DNA from: Azorinus chamasolen
Lineage: Eukaryota; Mollusca; Bivalvia; Cardiida; Solecurtidae
DNA: 64,000 bases
Assembly: GCA_963576725.1 (NCBI GenBank)
Contig: OY755246.1
Location: forward strand, 74,083,467 to 74,147,466
Direction: 5' to 3'
Part shown: piece after piece, positions 22,940 through 35,218 of the stretch
How positions within the stretch are numbered: the first letter of the stretch is position 1
Layout: each line of letters starts with the position of its first letter
Position numbers and translations under genes: made by a program
Notes under the pieces: generated by a model
The model's input: the letters and a program-made list of their open reading frames with translations, nothing else
The model's database searches: none
What the model was told of the DNA's origin: nothing

Positions 22940-25900
22940 AACAAGAGGGCCATGAGGCCCTGAAGCGCTCACCTGAGATAACCCCAGGGGCTGGGCCATT
23001 TTTGACCACACGAAATCATGTGGACAACCTTGGTAGAGAACCACAAGGCAAAGCAGTATGCCATTAATTAAAGGTCTAAGCCTTATGGTTTCAGAGAACA
23101 AGAGGGCCATGAGGCCCTGAAGCGCTCACCTGAGATAACCCAGGGGCGGGGCCATTTTTTATCAAGAAGTCATCATTTGTACAACCTTGGTAGAGAACCA
23201 AAAGGCAAAGCAGTATGCCATTAATTAAAGGTCTAAGCCTTATGGTTTCAGAGAAAATTAATATTTTATATTTTCCCCATAAAAAACTGATAAGCCCCAA
23301 GTTTCGCCCAGAGGTCAAGGTCGTAAGTTGAACATTCTTGGCAGAGGACCACAAGCCAAAGCTATATATTTGTAGAGGACCATTAGATCATGTTACATAC
23401 CAAACATCAAAGGTCTAGGCCTTACAGTTTCAGAAGATTTTTAAAGATTATCCTATGAAAAACAAAACTGATTAGCCCTTGGGCGGGGCCATTTTTGGTC
23501 CGGGTCATAATTTGAACAATCTTTGTAGAGGACCATTAGATCATGCTACATACCAAACATCAAAGGTCTAGACCTTACAGTTTCAGAGAGGAAGATTTTT
23601 TAAGATTTTCCTATGAAAAACTGATAAGCCCTTGGGTGGGGCCATTTTTGGCCCGGGTCACAATTTGAAAATCTTTGTAGAGGACCATTAGATCATGCTA
23701 CATACCAAATATAAAAGGTTTAGGCCTTACAGTTTCTGAGAAAAAGATTTTTAAAGATTTTCCTATGAAAAACTGATAAGCCCTTGGGCGGGGCCATTTT
23801 TGGGCCCGGGGGGTCATAAATTGAAAATCTCCGTAGAGAACCATAAGATCATGCTACATGCCAAATATCAAAGGTCTAGGCCTTACAGTTTCAGAGAAGA
23901 ATATTTTTCAAGAGTTTCCTATGAAAATCTTATAAGCCCATGGGCGGGGCCATTTTTGGCCCGGGGATCATAATTTGAAAATCTTTGTAGAGGACCATTA
24001 GATCATGCTACATGCCAAATATCAAAGGTCTAGGCCTTACAGTTTCAGAGAAGAAGATTTTTAAAGATTTTCCTATGATAAACTGATAAGCCCTTGGGCG
24101 GGGCCATTTTTGGCCCGGGGGTCATAATTTGAACAATTTTTGTAGAAGACCATAAGATCATGCTACATACTAAATATCAAAGGTCTAGGCCTTAAAGTTT
24201 CAGAGAAGAAGATTTTTAAAGATTTTCCGGTGAAAAACTGATAAGCCCTTGGGCAGGGCCATTTTTGGCCCGGGGGTCATAATTTGAACAATTTTTGTAG
24301 AGGACCATAAGATCATGCTACATACTAAATATCAAAGGTCTAGGCCTTACAGTTTCAGAGAAGAAGATTTTTAAAGAGTTTCCTATGAAAAGAGGGCCAT
24401 GAGGCCCTGAAGCGCTCACCTGAGATAACACCAGGGGCAGGGCCTTTTTTGACCACAAGAAATCATGCGGACAACCTGGTAGAGAACCACAAGGCAAAGC
24501 AGTATGCCATTAATTAAAGGTCTAAGCCTTATGATTTCAGAGAAAAGTAATATTTCATATTTTTCCCATCGAAAAAACTGATAAGCCCTGAGGCAGGGCC
24601 AAGTTTCGCCCAGTGGTCAGGGTCGTAAGTTAAACATTCTTGGCCGAGGACCACAAGCCACAGCTACATATTTATAGAGGATCAGTAGATCATGTTAGTC
24701 ATACCAAATATCAATGGTCTAGGCCTTACAGTTTCAGTAGATTTTTAAAGATTTTCCTATGAAAAACTGATAAGCCCTTGGGCGGGGCCATTTTTGGCCC
24801 GGGGGTCATAATTTGAACAATATTTGTAGAGGACCATAAGATCATGCTACATACCTAATATCAAAGGTTTAAGCCTTACAGTTTCAGAGAAGAAGATTTT
24901 TAAAGATTTTCCTATGAAAAACTGATAAGCCCTTGGGCGGGGCCATTTTTGGCCCAGGGGTCATAATTTAAACAAAATTTGTAGAGGACCATAAAATCAT
25001 GCTACATACCTAATATCAAAGGTTTAAGCCTTACAGTTTCAGAGAAGAAGATTTTTAAAGATTTTCCTATGAAAAACTGATAAACCCTTGGGCGGGGCCA
25101 TTTTTGGCCCGGGGGTCATAATTTGAACAATATTTGTAGAGGACCATAAGATCATGCTACATACCTAATATCAAAGGTTTAAGCCTTACAGTTTCAGAGA
25201 AGAAGATTTTTAAAGATTTTCCAATGAAAAACTGATAAGCCCTTGGGCGGGGCCATTTTTGGCCCGGGGGTCATAATTTGAACAATCTTTGTAGAGGACC
25301 ATAAGATCATGCTACATACCAAATATCAAAGGTCTAGGCCTTACAGTTTCAGAGAAGAAGATTTTTAAAGATTTTCCTATAAAAAACTGATAAGGCCTTG
25401 GGCGGGGCCATTTTTGGCCCGGGGTCATAATTTGAACAAAATTTGAAGAGGACCATCAGATCATGCTACATATTAGATATCAAAGGTCTAGGCCTTACAG
25501 CTATAGAGAAGAATATTTTTAAAGATTTTCCAATGAAAAACTGATAAGCCCTTTGGCGGGGCCATTTTTGGCCCAGGGGTTATAATTTGACCAATATTTG
25601 TAGAGGCCCATAAGATCATGCTACATACCAAATATCAAAGGTCTAGGCCTTACAGTTTCAGAGAAGAAGATTTTTAAAGATTTTCCTATGAAAAACTGAT
25701 AAGCCCTTGGGCGGGGCCATTTTTAACCCGGGGGTCATAATTTGAACCACTTTTATAGAGGACCATTAGATCATGCTACATACCAAATTATCAAAGGTCT
25801 AGGCCTTACAGTTTGAGAAGATTTTTTTTAAATATTTTCCTATGGAAACTGATAAGCCCATGGGCGGGCCATTTTTGGCCCGGGGGTCATAATTTGAACA

Positions 25901-27482
25901 ATATATGTAGAGGACCATAAGATCATGCTACATACCAAATATCAAAGGCCTAGGCCTTACAGTTTCAGAGAAGAAGATTTTTAAAGATTTTCCTATGAAA
26001 AACTGATAAGCCCATGGGCGGGGCCATTTTTGGCCCGGGGGTCATAATTTGAACAATATTTGAAGAGGACCATAAGATCATGCTACATACCAAATATCAA
26101 AGGTCTAGGCCTTACAGTTTCAGAGAAGAGGTTTTTTAAAGATTTTCCTATGAAAAACTGATAAGCCCTTGGGCGGGGCCATTTTTGCCCCGGGGGCCAT
26201 AATTTGAACAATATTTGTAGAGGACCATAAGATCATGCTACATACCAAATATCAAAGGTCTAGGCCTTACAGTTTCAGAGAAGATTTTTAAAGATTTTCC
26301 AATGAAAAACTGATAAGCCCTTGGGCGGGGCCATTTTTGGCCCGGGGGTCATAATTTGAACAATATTTGAAGAGGACCATAAGATCATGCTACATACCAA
26401 ATATCAAAGGTCTAGGCCTTACAGTTTCAGAGAAGAAGTTTTTTAAAGATTTTCCTATGAAAAACTGATAAGCCCATCGGCGGGGCCATTTTTGGCCCGG
26501 GGGTCATAATTTGAACAATATATGTAGAGGACCATAAGATCATGCTACATACCAAATATCAAAGGCCTAGGCCTTACAGTTTCAGAGAAGAAGATTTTTA
26601 AAGATTTTCCTATGAAAAACTGATAAGCCCTTGGGCGGGGCTATTTTTGGCCCGGGGGTCATAATTTGAACAATATTTGAAGAGGACCATAAGATCATGC
26701 TACATACCAAATATCAAAGGTCTAGGCCTTACAGTTTCAGAGAAGAAGTTTTTTAAAGATTTTCCTATGAAAAACTGATAAGCCCTTGGGCGGGGCCATT
26801 TTTGGCCCCGGGGTCATAATTTGAACAATATTTAAAGAGGACCATAAGATCATGCTACATACCAAATATCAAAGGTCTAGGCCTTACAGTTTCAGAGAAG
26901 AAGTTTTTTAAAGATTTTCCTATGAAAAACTGATAAGCCCTTGGGCGGGGCCATTTTTGCCCCGGGGGCCATAATTTGAACAATATTTGTAGAGGACCAT
27001 AAGATCATGCTACATACCAAATATCAAAGGTCTAGGCCTTACAGTTTCAGAGAAGAAGATTTTTAAAGATTTTCCTATGAAAATTCCTTATTACCATATA
27101 TGGAAAAAATGATAACGCCCTCTGGCGGCCATGTTTTTTGCCGGATCAAAATTCTTTTAACAACTTTTGAAGTCTATCAACTGAGAAACATTTTGGTGAA
27201 AACTATATTCAAATCGGACAAGTCATTCTGGAGAAGAAGATTTTTCTAGATATTGTGTACGGTTGCCATGGCAACAAGACTGATGGCCCCACCCACTATC
27301 TTTTAACAACTTTTTAAGCACCCACCAACAGTATGTATCTGACCAAGTTTGGTTACAATTGGGCAGTCGGTTTCAGAGAAGAAGTCGTTTGAAATTGTTG
27401 ACGGACAGACAGACGGACGACGGACGCCGGACACAGGGGTATCACAATAGCTCACCTTGAGCACTTTGTGCTCTGGTGAGCT
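22940..27482 (+). mobile_element. Array element, family 2, with three heads and about 25 monomers
   Basis: AACAAGAG at 22940-22947, head hairpin GGGCC/GGCCC and GCTCACCTGAG at 22967-22977. The head recurs at 23097 and, shortened, near 24388. Most of the body is a tandem array of about 165 bp monomers, each with CCAAATATCAAAGGTCTAGG and GATAAGCCCTTGGGCGGGGC. A unique segment at about 27080-27400 precedes the GACGGACAGACAGACGG microsatellite. The tail hairpin spans 27450-27482 (GCTCACC..GGTGAGCT). It occupies the site filled by a family 1 element in copy A. Confidence 0.85.
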
Positions 27483-28179
27483 AAAAAGGACATGCAGTGA
27501 TTATGTCCCTAAAATCAGCTACTGACTTTAACCCTTCCTCTGTTCAATATCCATGTAAAACTAATGATATCATAAATAGTTATTAGCTGATGTTTTATAA
27601 TGGCATATGCAAATTAGTTTTTCGGGTATTGGTAGAAACTATAGTCAAATCTATTATAATTTCATAAGCAAACAGCAGACCATGACCAGATGACTCTTAT
27701 AGGAGCCATATCTGACTGGTCTACTCTGTTGGCAAATGTGTGAAAAAAGCACTTATAGGAAGGACAGGATTAACACTATTGGCAAACTTTCCAGGACAAC
27801 AGTTTGGATACAGATACAGATACAGCATAAAGTAACTAATACATATTTGGATCAAAACTGTTAATTGTTCAAACCTGGTTGATTTATCATTTTTGAACAT
27901 TCTTCTCAGTTGGCTTTGCAAATACCAGTACACATTGCATAAAAATTATTGATGAAAAGGAAGTTATTATCTGCTGACTACACACTATGTCTACAGTAAA
28001 AACCCTATCTGCACCATATCTGCATTGTTTTGTCACCAAATTACATAGTTTAGGTTTGTTGATGCATTACTGCAATTACATGTGTATAAAATAGACAACT
28101 ACAATATGTTTACAGACAACTGCAAGTTCATATTATTTGACAGAGACACAACACTGTTGCATATTTTGCACACACACAA

Positions 28180-28398
28180 AACAAGAGTGTTCGGAGGAAC
28201 ACATGTGCCACCTGCTCGCAGCTGACTTATTGTTAATATGAAAAAGGGGAATAACTAAACAAATATTGATGCTAGAGTTGTGGCCCTTGGACATGACACT
28301 TCCTCTTATCATGCTTGTTCCATGTGTGAAATTTGAAAGCTCTATAATGATTAGTTTAGAAATGACAGCCAAAAAAAGAAAGTGTTACGGACAGACGG

Positions 28399-28431
<33 letters not shown>

Positions 28432-28477
28432 AGAAAAAGTGATCCCTAAGTGACACACTGCCTCTCGGCAGGTGACA
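28180..28477 (+). mobile_element. Short array-type element, family 3 (copy B)
   Basis: Orthologous to 4780-5068: same left end, head hairpin, core and tail (GCAGGTGACA at 28468-28477). The microsatellite around 28390-28430 is longer than in copy A (more GACA/GACG units), a visible length polymorphism between the duplicates. Confidence 0.75.
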
Positions 28478-29879
28478 CAAAAAAGAAAAACGTGTAATTA
28501 TTAGATCTATTAGTTCTGATGAAGCTTTTGTACAGTCTGACGTAGACCCAGTTTTAATCCTTTCCCTGTTGTATATATTCATGTAAGAAATAATGACATC
28601 ATGAATATTAATTCTTTATAATGGCATATGAACACATGGAATTTAAGCTCAGACAGAAGCTTTAGAATCAGATCTATATTACATCATAAGCAAACAAAGC
28701 AGACCCTGATCAAACGGCTTCTATGAGCTGGCTGATCTGGGTCTACTCTGATTGCAGATGCGAGAAAACACGTTTATATATGAGGGAAAGGGATAAAAGT
28801 ATAAAAAATAAATAAGTATTTATTCTTAATCTTATATTATTGTTTATCTGTAATCTAATTATAAGCATACTATTCTTATCTTAGCTTGTTAAAAGTCATT
28901 ATTTCAACATTTGCCTTGTGGACTTCAAACATATCGACTGAGTAACATTAGTCATTACTGTGTAGTGTGTACCCCTCTGGTGTCTCGAAACAAAAAAGTC
29001 GTACCTTTTGTCGAATTATGCGCGATTTACAGTTCTACTGTCCAAGTGAAATAATTAAAAGCAGAGAGAAACGGTAATTAAAATTTAAACGATTCTTACC
29101 TGGTTTATCGATCAGCCATATTTGAAAACACAGTCCGAGATCACGTGATACGTTGCAAAATTTCCCGTGACATCACAGTCTCTAAATTTCGGTATCCCTA
29201 AATAGCATCGAGAAGTGACGAGAAGCGTCCAGAAGAAGAAAAATGTATTTTATTGTCAAAATAAATGAAAAAAAAAATTCAATGTGTTAATGTGTCTTAT
29301 TTTGATTGAATAAATGTAAAATTAATCATTTCCATGCATTTATTGACCGGCTTTTCCAAAATTTCGACAGCGTCGAGAACAAACAAATACATTTATTACC
29401 AAAAATAAATGAACAAGCAATAATTTAATGTGCTTATTATCTTAATTTGATTGAATAAGTGCAAGATTATTCATTTCTATACATGTATTGCCCAACTCTA
29501 TAGGTATAAAATTACTATCAATCATGTACGCGTGCAAATGTCAAGTACATGATCTGATTCTGGCATATGACTAAGGGAAACCCCCGTCGATGACTTCATA
29601 ATATATTCAGAGTTAAATATCTTTGTAAAATAACTTCAGAATAAAACATACCTGTATGCGTATCACACATATTCCAATTCAAACACTTGAATTATTATCC
29701 GATATGCACATATTAGTAATATATGACACAATTACATAACCACCGAATTTAGTTTAGTTTCTGTCCAAATTAGGCCTCCACTTTTACTAAACTAGCTATT
29801 TGAAAATTTATCATTTTGTACTCGTTTGCCATTAGCTGGTAAACTAATAAATGATTTCTTCTTTGATTTCTTTTTTCTG

Positions 29880-30175
29880 TGCAAATGCAATAATTGCAAT
29901 ATAAAATCGTTTTTACTCAAGGAAAAACTGTTTGTTCACAGCTTTAGGTTTTTGAACCAATTGCCCGGACCTATGGTTGATGCAGGCAGCCTGCACGGCT
30001 TTAAGACTCAGCTGCTGTCTAGCTCTTCCTCCTACTGAGTACAGACGATGTTTTTAAATGTTTTTATCTGGAACCTGTAAATAGGATGCTCATCCTTTTA
30101 ATGCTGCGCAAAGTGCGATAATACTTTAGTGGTTCTGCACTCGTATGGAAGAAGAAGAAGAATGTGTATTAGCTT
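29880..30175 (+). pseudogene. 3' end of a 5'-truncated non-LTR retrotransposon (copy B)
   Basis: Copy B counterpart of the fragment at 6440-6702. The frame is open here through LPGPMVDAGSLHGFKTQLL to the stop at 30036-30038, followed by the same 3' UTR and a GAAGAAGAAGAA tail near 30147-30163. Only the C-terminal end of the reverse transcriptase protein is present, so it is a dead 5'-truncated copy. Confidence 0.6.
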
Positions 30176-31382
30176 GTAAGCTTGTTGTTTGCACTTTGAG
30201 TAATTAGTTGTTTGCTAATTATGCTAAGCGCACACGCCTGGCTTACATGGCAGGGATTTTCACTAATAAAATCAGCGCTATTTATATTGATAGCAGTGTT
30301 CGAGTGGACTAGTTAAGGCGTTGGGAATTAGTGATCAAGTTTACCCTTTGTATGGTCTGGCGTGGGTTCGAAATTCACCTATTAACCCTCCCCCCCCCCC
30401 CCCCAAAAAAAAAATTAAATAAAAATAAATAATAATAATAAAAAAAAACATTCTCGTATTTGTATAATTCTATTTGTGATATTTCCGTTATTCCATCCAT
30501 ATATTTGCAGAAAATTGAATTACTAGGCAGTGGTGCTTGGTCGTCCTCGTTTTATATATTTATAGTGCATGTACTATTTGATATGCACAATACATGATAC
30601 CTATTTAAAATTTAAACCTACTTTCGTCAATTTAACACGTCGAAAACTTATGTTTGAAACTTTTTAAGATCAGTTTCTTTCACATGGATAGACACTCTAT
30701 TTAAATCACCAATGTGTCCTTTTTTATCTCACGTCTTCCAGGGAATTTAATGGAGTTTGCATCTCAAATAATCGTATGGCCAATTCCTATGGATTTGTAG
30801 TACCCTATCTATTAGTGCATTGAGTTATCACGTAGTTTTCTCAACCTGTGAACTAGTTTTTGTCAATAGTCTCTATGAAAATGGTGCGTTAATATGGAAA
30901 ACACCATTACGTCAGCAATTTTCTTCTATTGCGCAGTATAATAATAAATTTCAAAATAATCATTATTATGATTTTTTATCGGAACGAATTTAGTCCCGCA
31001 AAAAATCCCGCAACATGAATTTTCTTGCCCGGGATGCTATTTTAATACTGACCCAATAGGAATTAGGTCAAAATCGTCGCAGCCGACTCGATAGATTTAG
31101 CAAGTAAAATTTACCCGTTTGGTGATTTGTTTCTGAAATTTTATTATTTCAAGATGCATAAATGTTTTAAAATATTTACTATACAACTAAAAAGGACTTA
31201 GACTGCACAACTGTCATACACATAATATAATTTAAACTATAAGGAACACGAATCGCCAGGAATAGAGCATATGGGCTTTTTTTAGACTCGATTTTTGTGA
31301 ATGAATCTACTGAGAGTGAAGGTCTTTCAGAACTATCATGCTCATGGCCACGCAGTGATCATTAGCTCATCCCGTGAACAAA

Positions 31383-31868
31383 AAAGCAGATTCTTCCGCA
31401 AAATTGTCCTCCATGCAAATTTCAGAAAAACTTTTCATACAATAATCATATACTGCCACACACTATACTTTCGAAGAAACATCCACTGTAAACAAGGTCA
31501 GTAGAGTTCATATTCTGTGCGAACACAGACGATCTATTTCGTCGATGTTAATCGGTTTTCCCCTTCACCCCTCAGCATTTCCCACTTTGCCGTAACAATA
31601 TCAAGGGGCAGCATCTGCCCCTTGCTAAAAAGCAGATTCTTCCGCAAAATGGTTCTCCCTGCAAATCTCAGAAAAACTTTTCATACAATAATCATATACT
31701 GCCACACACTATACTTTCGAAGAAACATCCACTGTGAACAAGGTCAGTAGAGTTCATATTCTGTGCAAACACAGACGATCTATTTCGATGTTAATTTTCC
31801 CCTTCATGGCATAGCATTTTCCACGTTGCCCTAACAATATCAAGGTGCAGCATCTGCCCCTTGCTAAA
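31383..31868. repeat. Tandem duplication of a 245-bp unit
   Basis: AAAAGCAGATTCTTCCGCAA starts at about 31383 and again near 31628. Each unit runs through CATCCACTGT(A/G)AACAAGG and ends with a hairpin, AGGGGCAGCATCTGCCCCTT, before GCTAAAAAGC (second copy degraded to AAGGTGCAGC). The end resembles the T-plus-A-run tails of the array elements. Open frames of 67-77 codons inside are repeats of each other and I do not call them genes. Confidence 0.7.
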
Positions 31869-32215
31869 AAGCGTGACTGTCTGACGGAGTCCGCACTCAC
31901 CAATGGGTAGTTGTGTGACTTTTTCTGACTAGTCAAGCAAATAAAATCATTAACCTGGCCATCTCTTGTGACATTAACCTGACCATTTCTTGCGACATTA
32001 ACTATGCAAGTTGTGGGACATAGGGTTAGGGTTAGCTTCCAGATCATTCCATTCCAAAGTAAGAGGGAAAAATGTTTTACTTGTGGGACTAGTCACACAA
32101 GAAAAGATCAAAGGAAAAAGTCACAGAAGTACCCATTCGTGAGTGACAGACGGACTAACTGACTGACGGACAGGGCGGTTACTATAGGGCACCAACACCA
32201 AGGTGTGGGGCCCTA
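31869..32215 (+). repeat. Degenerate array-type element remnant
   Basis: It contains GTGACAGACGG and GACTGACGGACAGG microsatellite motifs. It ends in an imperfect hairpin, GGGCACCAACACCAAGGTGTGGGGCCC, before TAATGAG at about 32180-32206. The left end is not clear. It lies in the 3' flank of UBE2T. Confidence 0.5.
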
Positions 32216-32551
32216 ATGAGATTGCTATTAAAGTGTTACAAAAGGCAAAAGCATTGATGTGTTAATTCTTTTTCAAAAATAGTTCCTATATTTCTACATT
32301 AATCCAATGTTGTGACAACTTTTAAGAATTGTGTCTTTGATATTCTAAAGAGTGAGCATAGCACATGGTTTGGTGGAGAAATACACCTTTGTCTTATTTC
32401 AATGGATGAATACAACAATTTTAAAAGTTTGTCTTATTTAAATGAATGAATTCAACAATTTTCACTATCATTATATAGCTCTATATTGCCAATTCCACAT
32501 AAGCAGAGGCACTGTACTCTTCAAGTCTTCTTGGTAAAGAACTGCAATGTT

Positions 32552-32662
32552 TCATGAAATTTTAAGGTGTTTGTTTGTAACATCACTCATTGGAATACTT
32601 CGTTTTCTATCTGAGCCAACTTCTTTCTTGGTATCCTTTTGTACAGGCTCTTGAGTCAGCAG
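32552..32662 (-). CDS. UBE2T: UBE2T last coding exon with stop
   Basis: The exon is 111 nt including a TGA stop at 32552-32554. It encodes a hydrophilic, Lys-rich tail of 36 residues containing EPVQKDTKKEVGSDRKR and ending NKHLKIS. It joins the 46007-46084 exon in phase 0 and has a TTTTTCAG acceptor at 32663-32670. A disordered, basic C-terminal extension beyond the UBC fold is normal for UBE2T, but the tail sequence itself is poorly conserved. The assignment therefore depends on phase, the acceptor and the absence of a competing exon. A TTAA-flanked MITE begins about 52 bp upstream of the acceptor. Confidence 0.72.
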   Translation of the reverse strand: MLTQEPVQKDTKKEVGSDRKRSIPMSDVTNKHLKIS

Positions 32663-32714
32663 CTGAAAAAGTTTTCAATTAAATATCATAACACAAGCAA
32701 AACAACTGTCTTTC

Positions 32715-33139
32715 TTAACCCTTCGCTTGCTGAATTTTAAAACAGATTTCTCCTTCTTTACCCATGCCCTGTTGTATAATAACATATGTCGTGTATAAAT
32801 ATTTCGCTGTGCAGTCACTGCTGTGGAGAGCACTGGTTGCACAATCAACTTGTAAATAGTGCAGACCCTGATGAGACAGCTCCTGCAGGAGCTGTCTCAT
32901 CTGGGTCTTCACTATTTACAGGTAGGTATATTGACGTGAATAGCAAGCGAAGGGTTGTATAATAACATATGTCGTGTATAAATATTTCGCTGTGCAGTCA
33001 CTGCTGTGGAGAGCACTGGTTGCATAATCAACTTGTAAATAGTGCAGACCCTGATGAGACAGCTCCTGCAGGAGCTGTCTCATCTGGGTCTTCACTATTT
33101 ACAGGTAGGTATATTGACGTGAATAGCAAGCGAAGGGTT
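32715..33139. mobile_element. TTAA-type MITE with an internal 183-bp tandem duplication
   Basis: The left end is TTAA plus CCCTTCGCTTGCT (32715-32731). The right end AGCAAGCGAAGGG occurs twice (about 32942 and 33126). The segment 32771-32953 is repeated at 32954-33136 almost base for base, including the palindrome GACAGCTCCTGCAGGAGCTGTC. The nearest edge is about 52 bp from the acceptor of the last UBE2T exon. Confidence 0.8.
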
Positions 33140-33502
33140 GAATAAATGTAAATACGTATACAGCATAAAAGTGAATAATAATACAGTGGATGTGAACGGT
33201 TTACCAGTAAACCTCACTAGGAAACAGTGGTGGTATAAACCATGGTACATAAATGTAATTTGCTCTTCATATTTTCTGCCAAAATACTTGATGCAAAATG
33301 CTTCATCTGCATTAAATAAACAATGATTGTAACTAATAAAGTGTGAAATAGGGCCAAGTTGTTATTATAAACAAGAGCACCGCGAGACGGGGCAATATAC
33401 GCCCGAAGGCTGTTCTATTAAATTATGTTGAAAAATAAAGGAGGAATTAGTTGCACAAGAAATTGCTACCCGAAACTATCAAAGGGCAATAACTCCAGAA
33501 TG

Positions 33503-34904
33503 AACAAGAGTACCGCATACGGTACATAATACGCCCACTTGCAAACTTTCTCTGATTCAACATGCCTTATAAGTGTTGACATTTTCTAATCTGTGCTTCA
33601 GATTTTGATTTCCATATTAAGGTGATACTATTTTTTTAAAAAATGAAGTGAATATCTTATTAAATAAAAAAGTTACAGCTAATCCTCATTTTTGCAGATT
33701 CTTGTAAAGTGCAACGGCCATAACTCTGTAAAGACAAACTGAATGAACCTCAAAATAAACTCAGCTTCAAATTTTGTTGCTTAAAACATTTGTGTTAAGT
33801 TTCATTTATTTCATTTTAATAGTTTTCCCAGAAAACAACAGACAAACTATTTGCATTATTTTTTAAGGACAAGGGCCATAACTCTGAAACGAAAAATCAA
33901 ATGATCCTCAGAATCAATTCAGTTTCAGATCTTAATTGATGCATTAAATATTTGTGTGAAGTTTCATTAATATCTCTCAAATAGTTTTCCCAGAAAACAG
34001 CGGACAAACTATTTGCATATTTTTTAAGGACAAGGGCCATAACTCTAAAATGAAAAATCAAATGAACCTCAGAATCAACTCAGCTTCAGATCTTGATGCA
34101 ATAAACATTTGTGTGAAGTTTCATTAATATCTGTCAAATAGTTTTCCCAGAAAACAGCGGACAAACTATTTGCATGTATTTGCATTATTTTTTAAGTAAA
34201 AGGGCCATAACTCCGAAACGACAAATCAAATGAACCTCAGAATCAACTCAGCTTCAGACCTTGATGCATTAAACATTTGTGTGAAGTTTCATTAATATCT
34301 CTCAAATAGTTTTCCCAGAAAACAGCGGACAAACTATTTGCATATTTTTTAAGGATAAGGGCCATAACTCCGAAACGACAAATCAAATGAACCTCAGAAT
34401 CAACTCAGCATCAGATCTTGATGCATTTAACATTTGTGTCAAGTTTCATTAATATCTCTCAAATAGTTTTCCCAGAAAACAGCGGACAAACTATTTGCAT
34501 TATTTTTTAAGTAAAAGGGCCATAACTCCGAAACGACAAATCAAATGAACCTCAGAATCGATTCAGCTTCAGATCTTGATGCATTAAACATTTGTGTGAA
34601 GTTTCATTAATATCTCTCAAATAGTTTTCCCAGAAAACAGCGGTCAAACTATTTGCATATTTTTTAAGGACAAGGGCCATAACTCTGAAATGAAAAATCA
34701 AATGAACCTCAGAATCAACTCGGCTTCATATCTTGATGCATTTAACATTTCTGTGAAGTTTCATTAACATCTGTCAAATAGTTTTCCCAGAAAACAGCGG
34801 ACAAACAAAATGTTGACGGACGGACGAACGAACGAACGAACGAACGGACGGACGGACGGACAGGGCCACGACAATATACGACCACCTTTATTAGGTGGGC
34901 GTAT
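33503..34904 (+). mobile_element. Nested array element Y1
   Basis: AACAAGAG (33503-33510), head hairpin GTACCG/CGGTAC (33510-33525), head segment ATACGCCCACTT (33529-33540) and tail AGGTGGGCGTAT (34893-34904). Monomers of about 160 bp contain AAGGGCCATAACTCTGAAAC and GTGAAGTTTCATTAATATCT. It ends with a GAAC/GGAC repeat at 34816-34860. The intact sequence AATGAAAAATG at about 35058 shows that the element adds no clear target duplication. Confidence 0.85.
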
Positions 34905-35218
34905 AAAAATGATATGAGAGTTATCTCACTGATATGCACAACTACACATCAATATCTATCATTCCTGAAAGTTTGAAGAAATTATGTTGAAAAATAAAGG
35001 AGGAGTTAGTTGCACAAGAAATTGCTACCCGAAACTATCAAAGGGCAATAACTCCAGAATGAAAAATGATATGAGAGTTATCTCACTAATATGCACAACT
35101 ACACATCAGTATCTATCATTCCTGAAAGTTTGAAGAAGTTATGTTGAAAAATAAAGGAGGAGTTAGTTGCACAAGAAATTGCTACCCGAAACTATCAAAG
35201 GGCAATAACTCCAGAATG

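Larger units (their letters stand above)
20918..31382. repeat. Segmental duplication, copy B
   Basis: Second copy of the segment at 1-20490, in the same orientation and about 20.9 kb downstream. It ends where similarity stops, at about 31382 (copy A equivalent 20490). It carries a 4.5 kb array element at 22940-27482 where copy A has a different one. It also has about 60 bases near 29600-29660 that copy A lacks. Confidence 0.9.
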
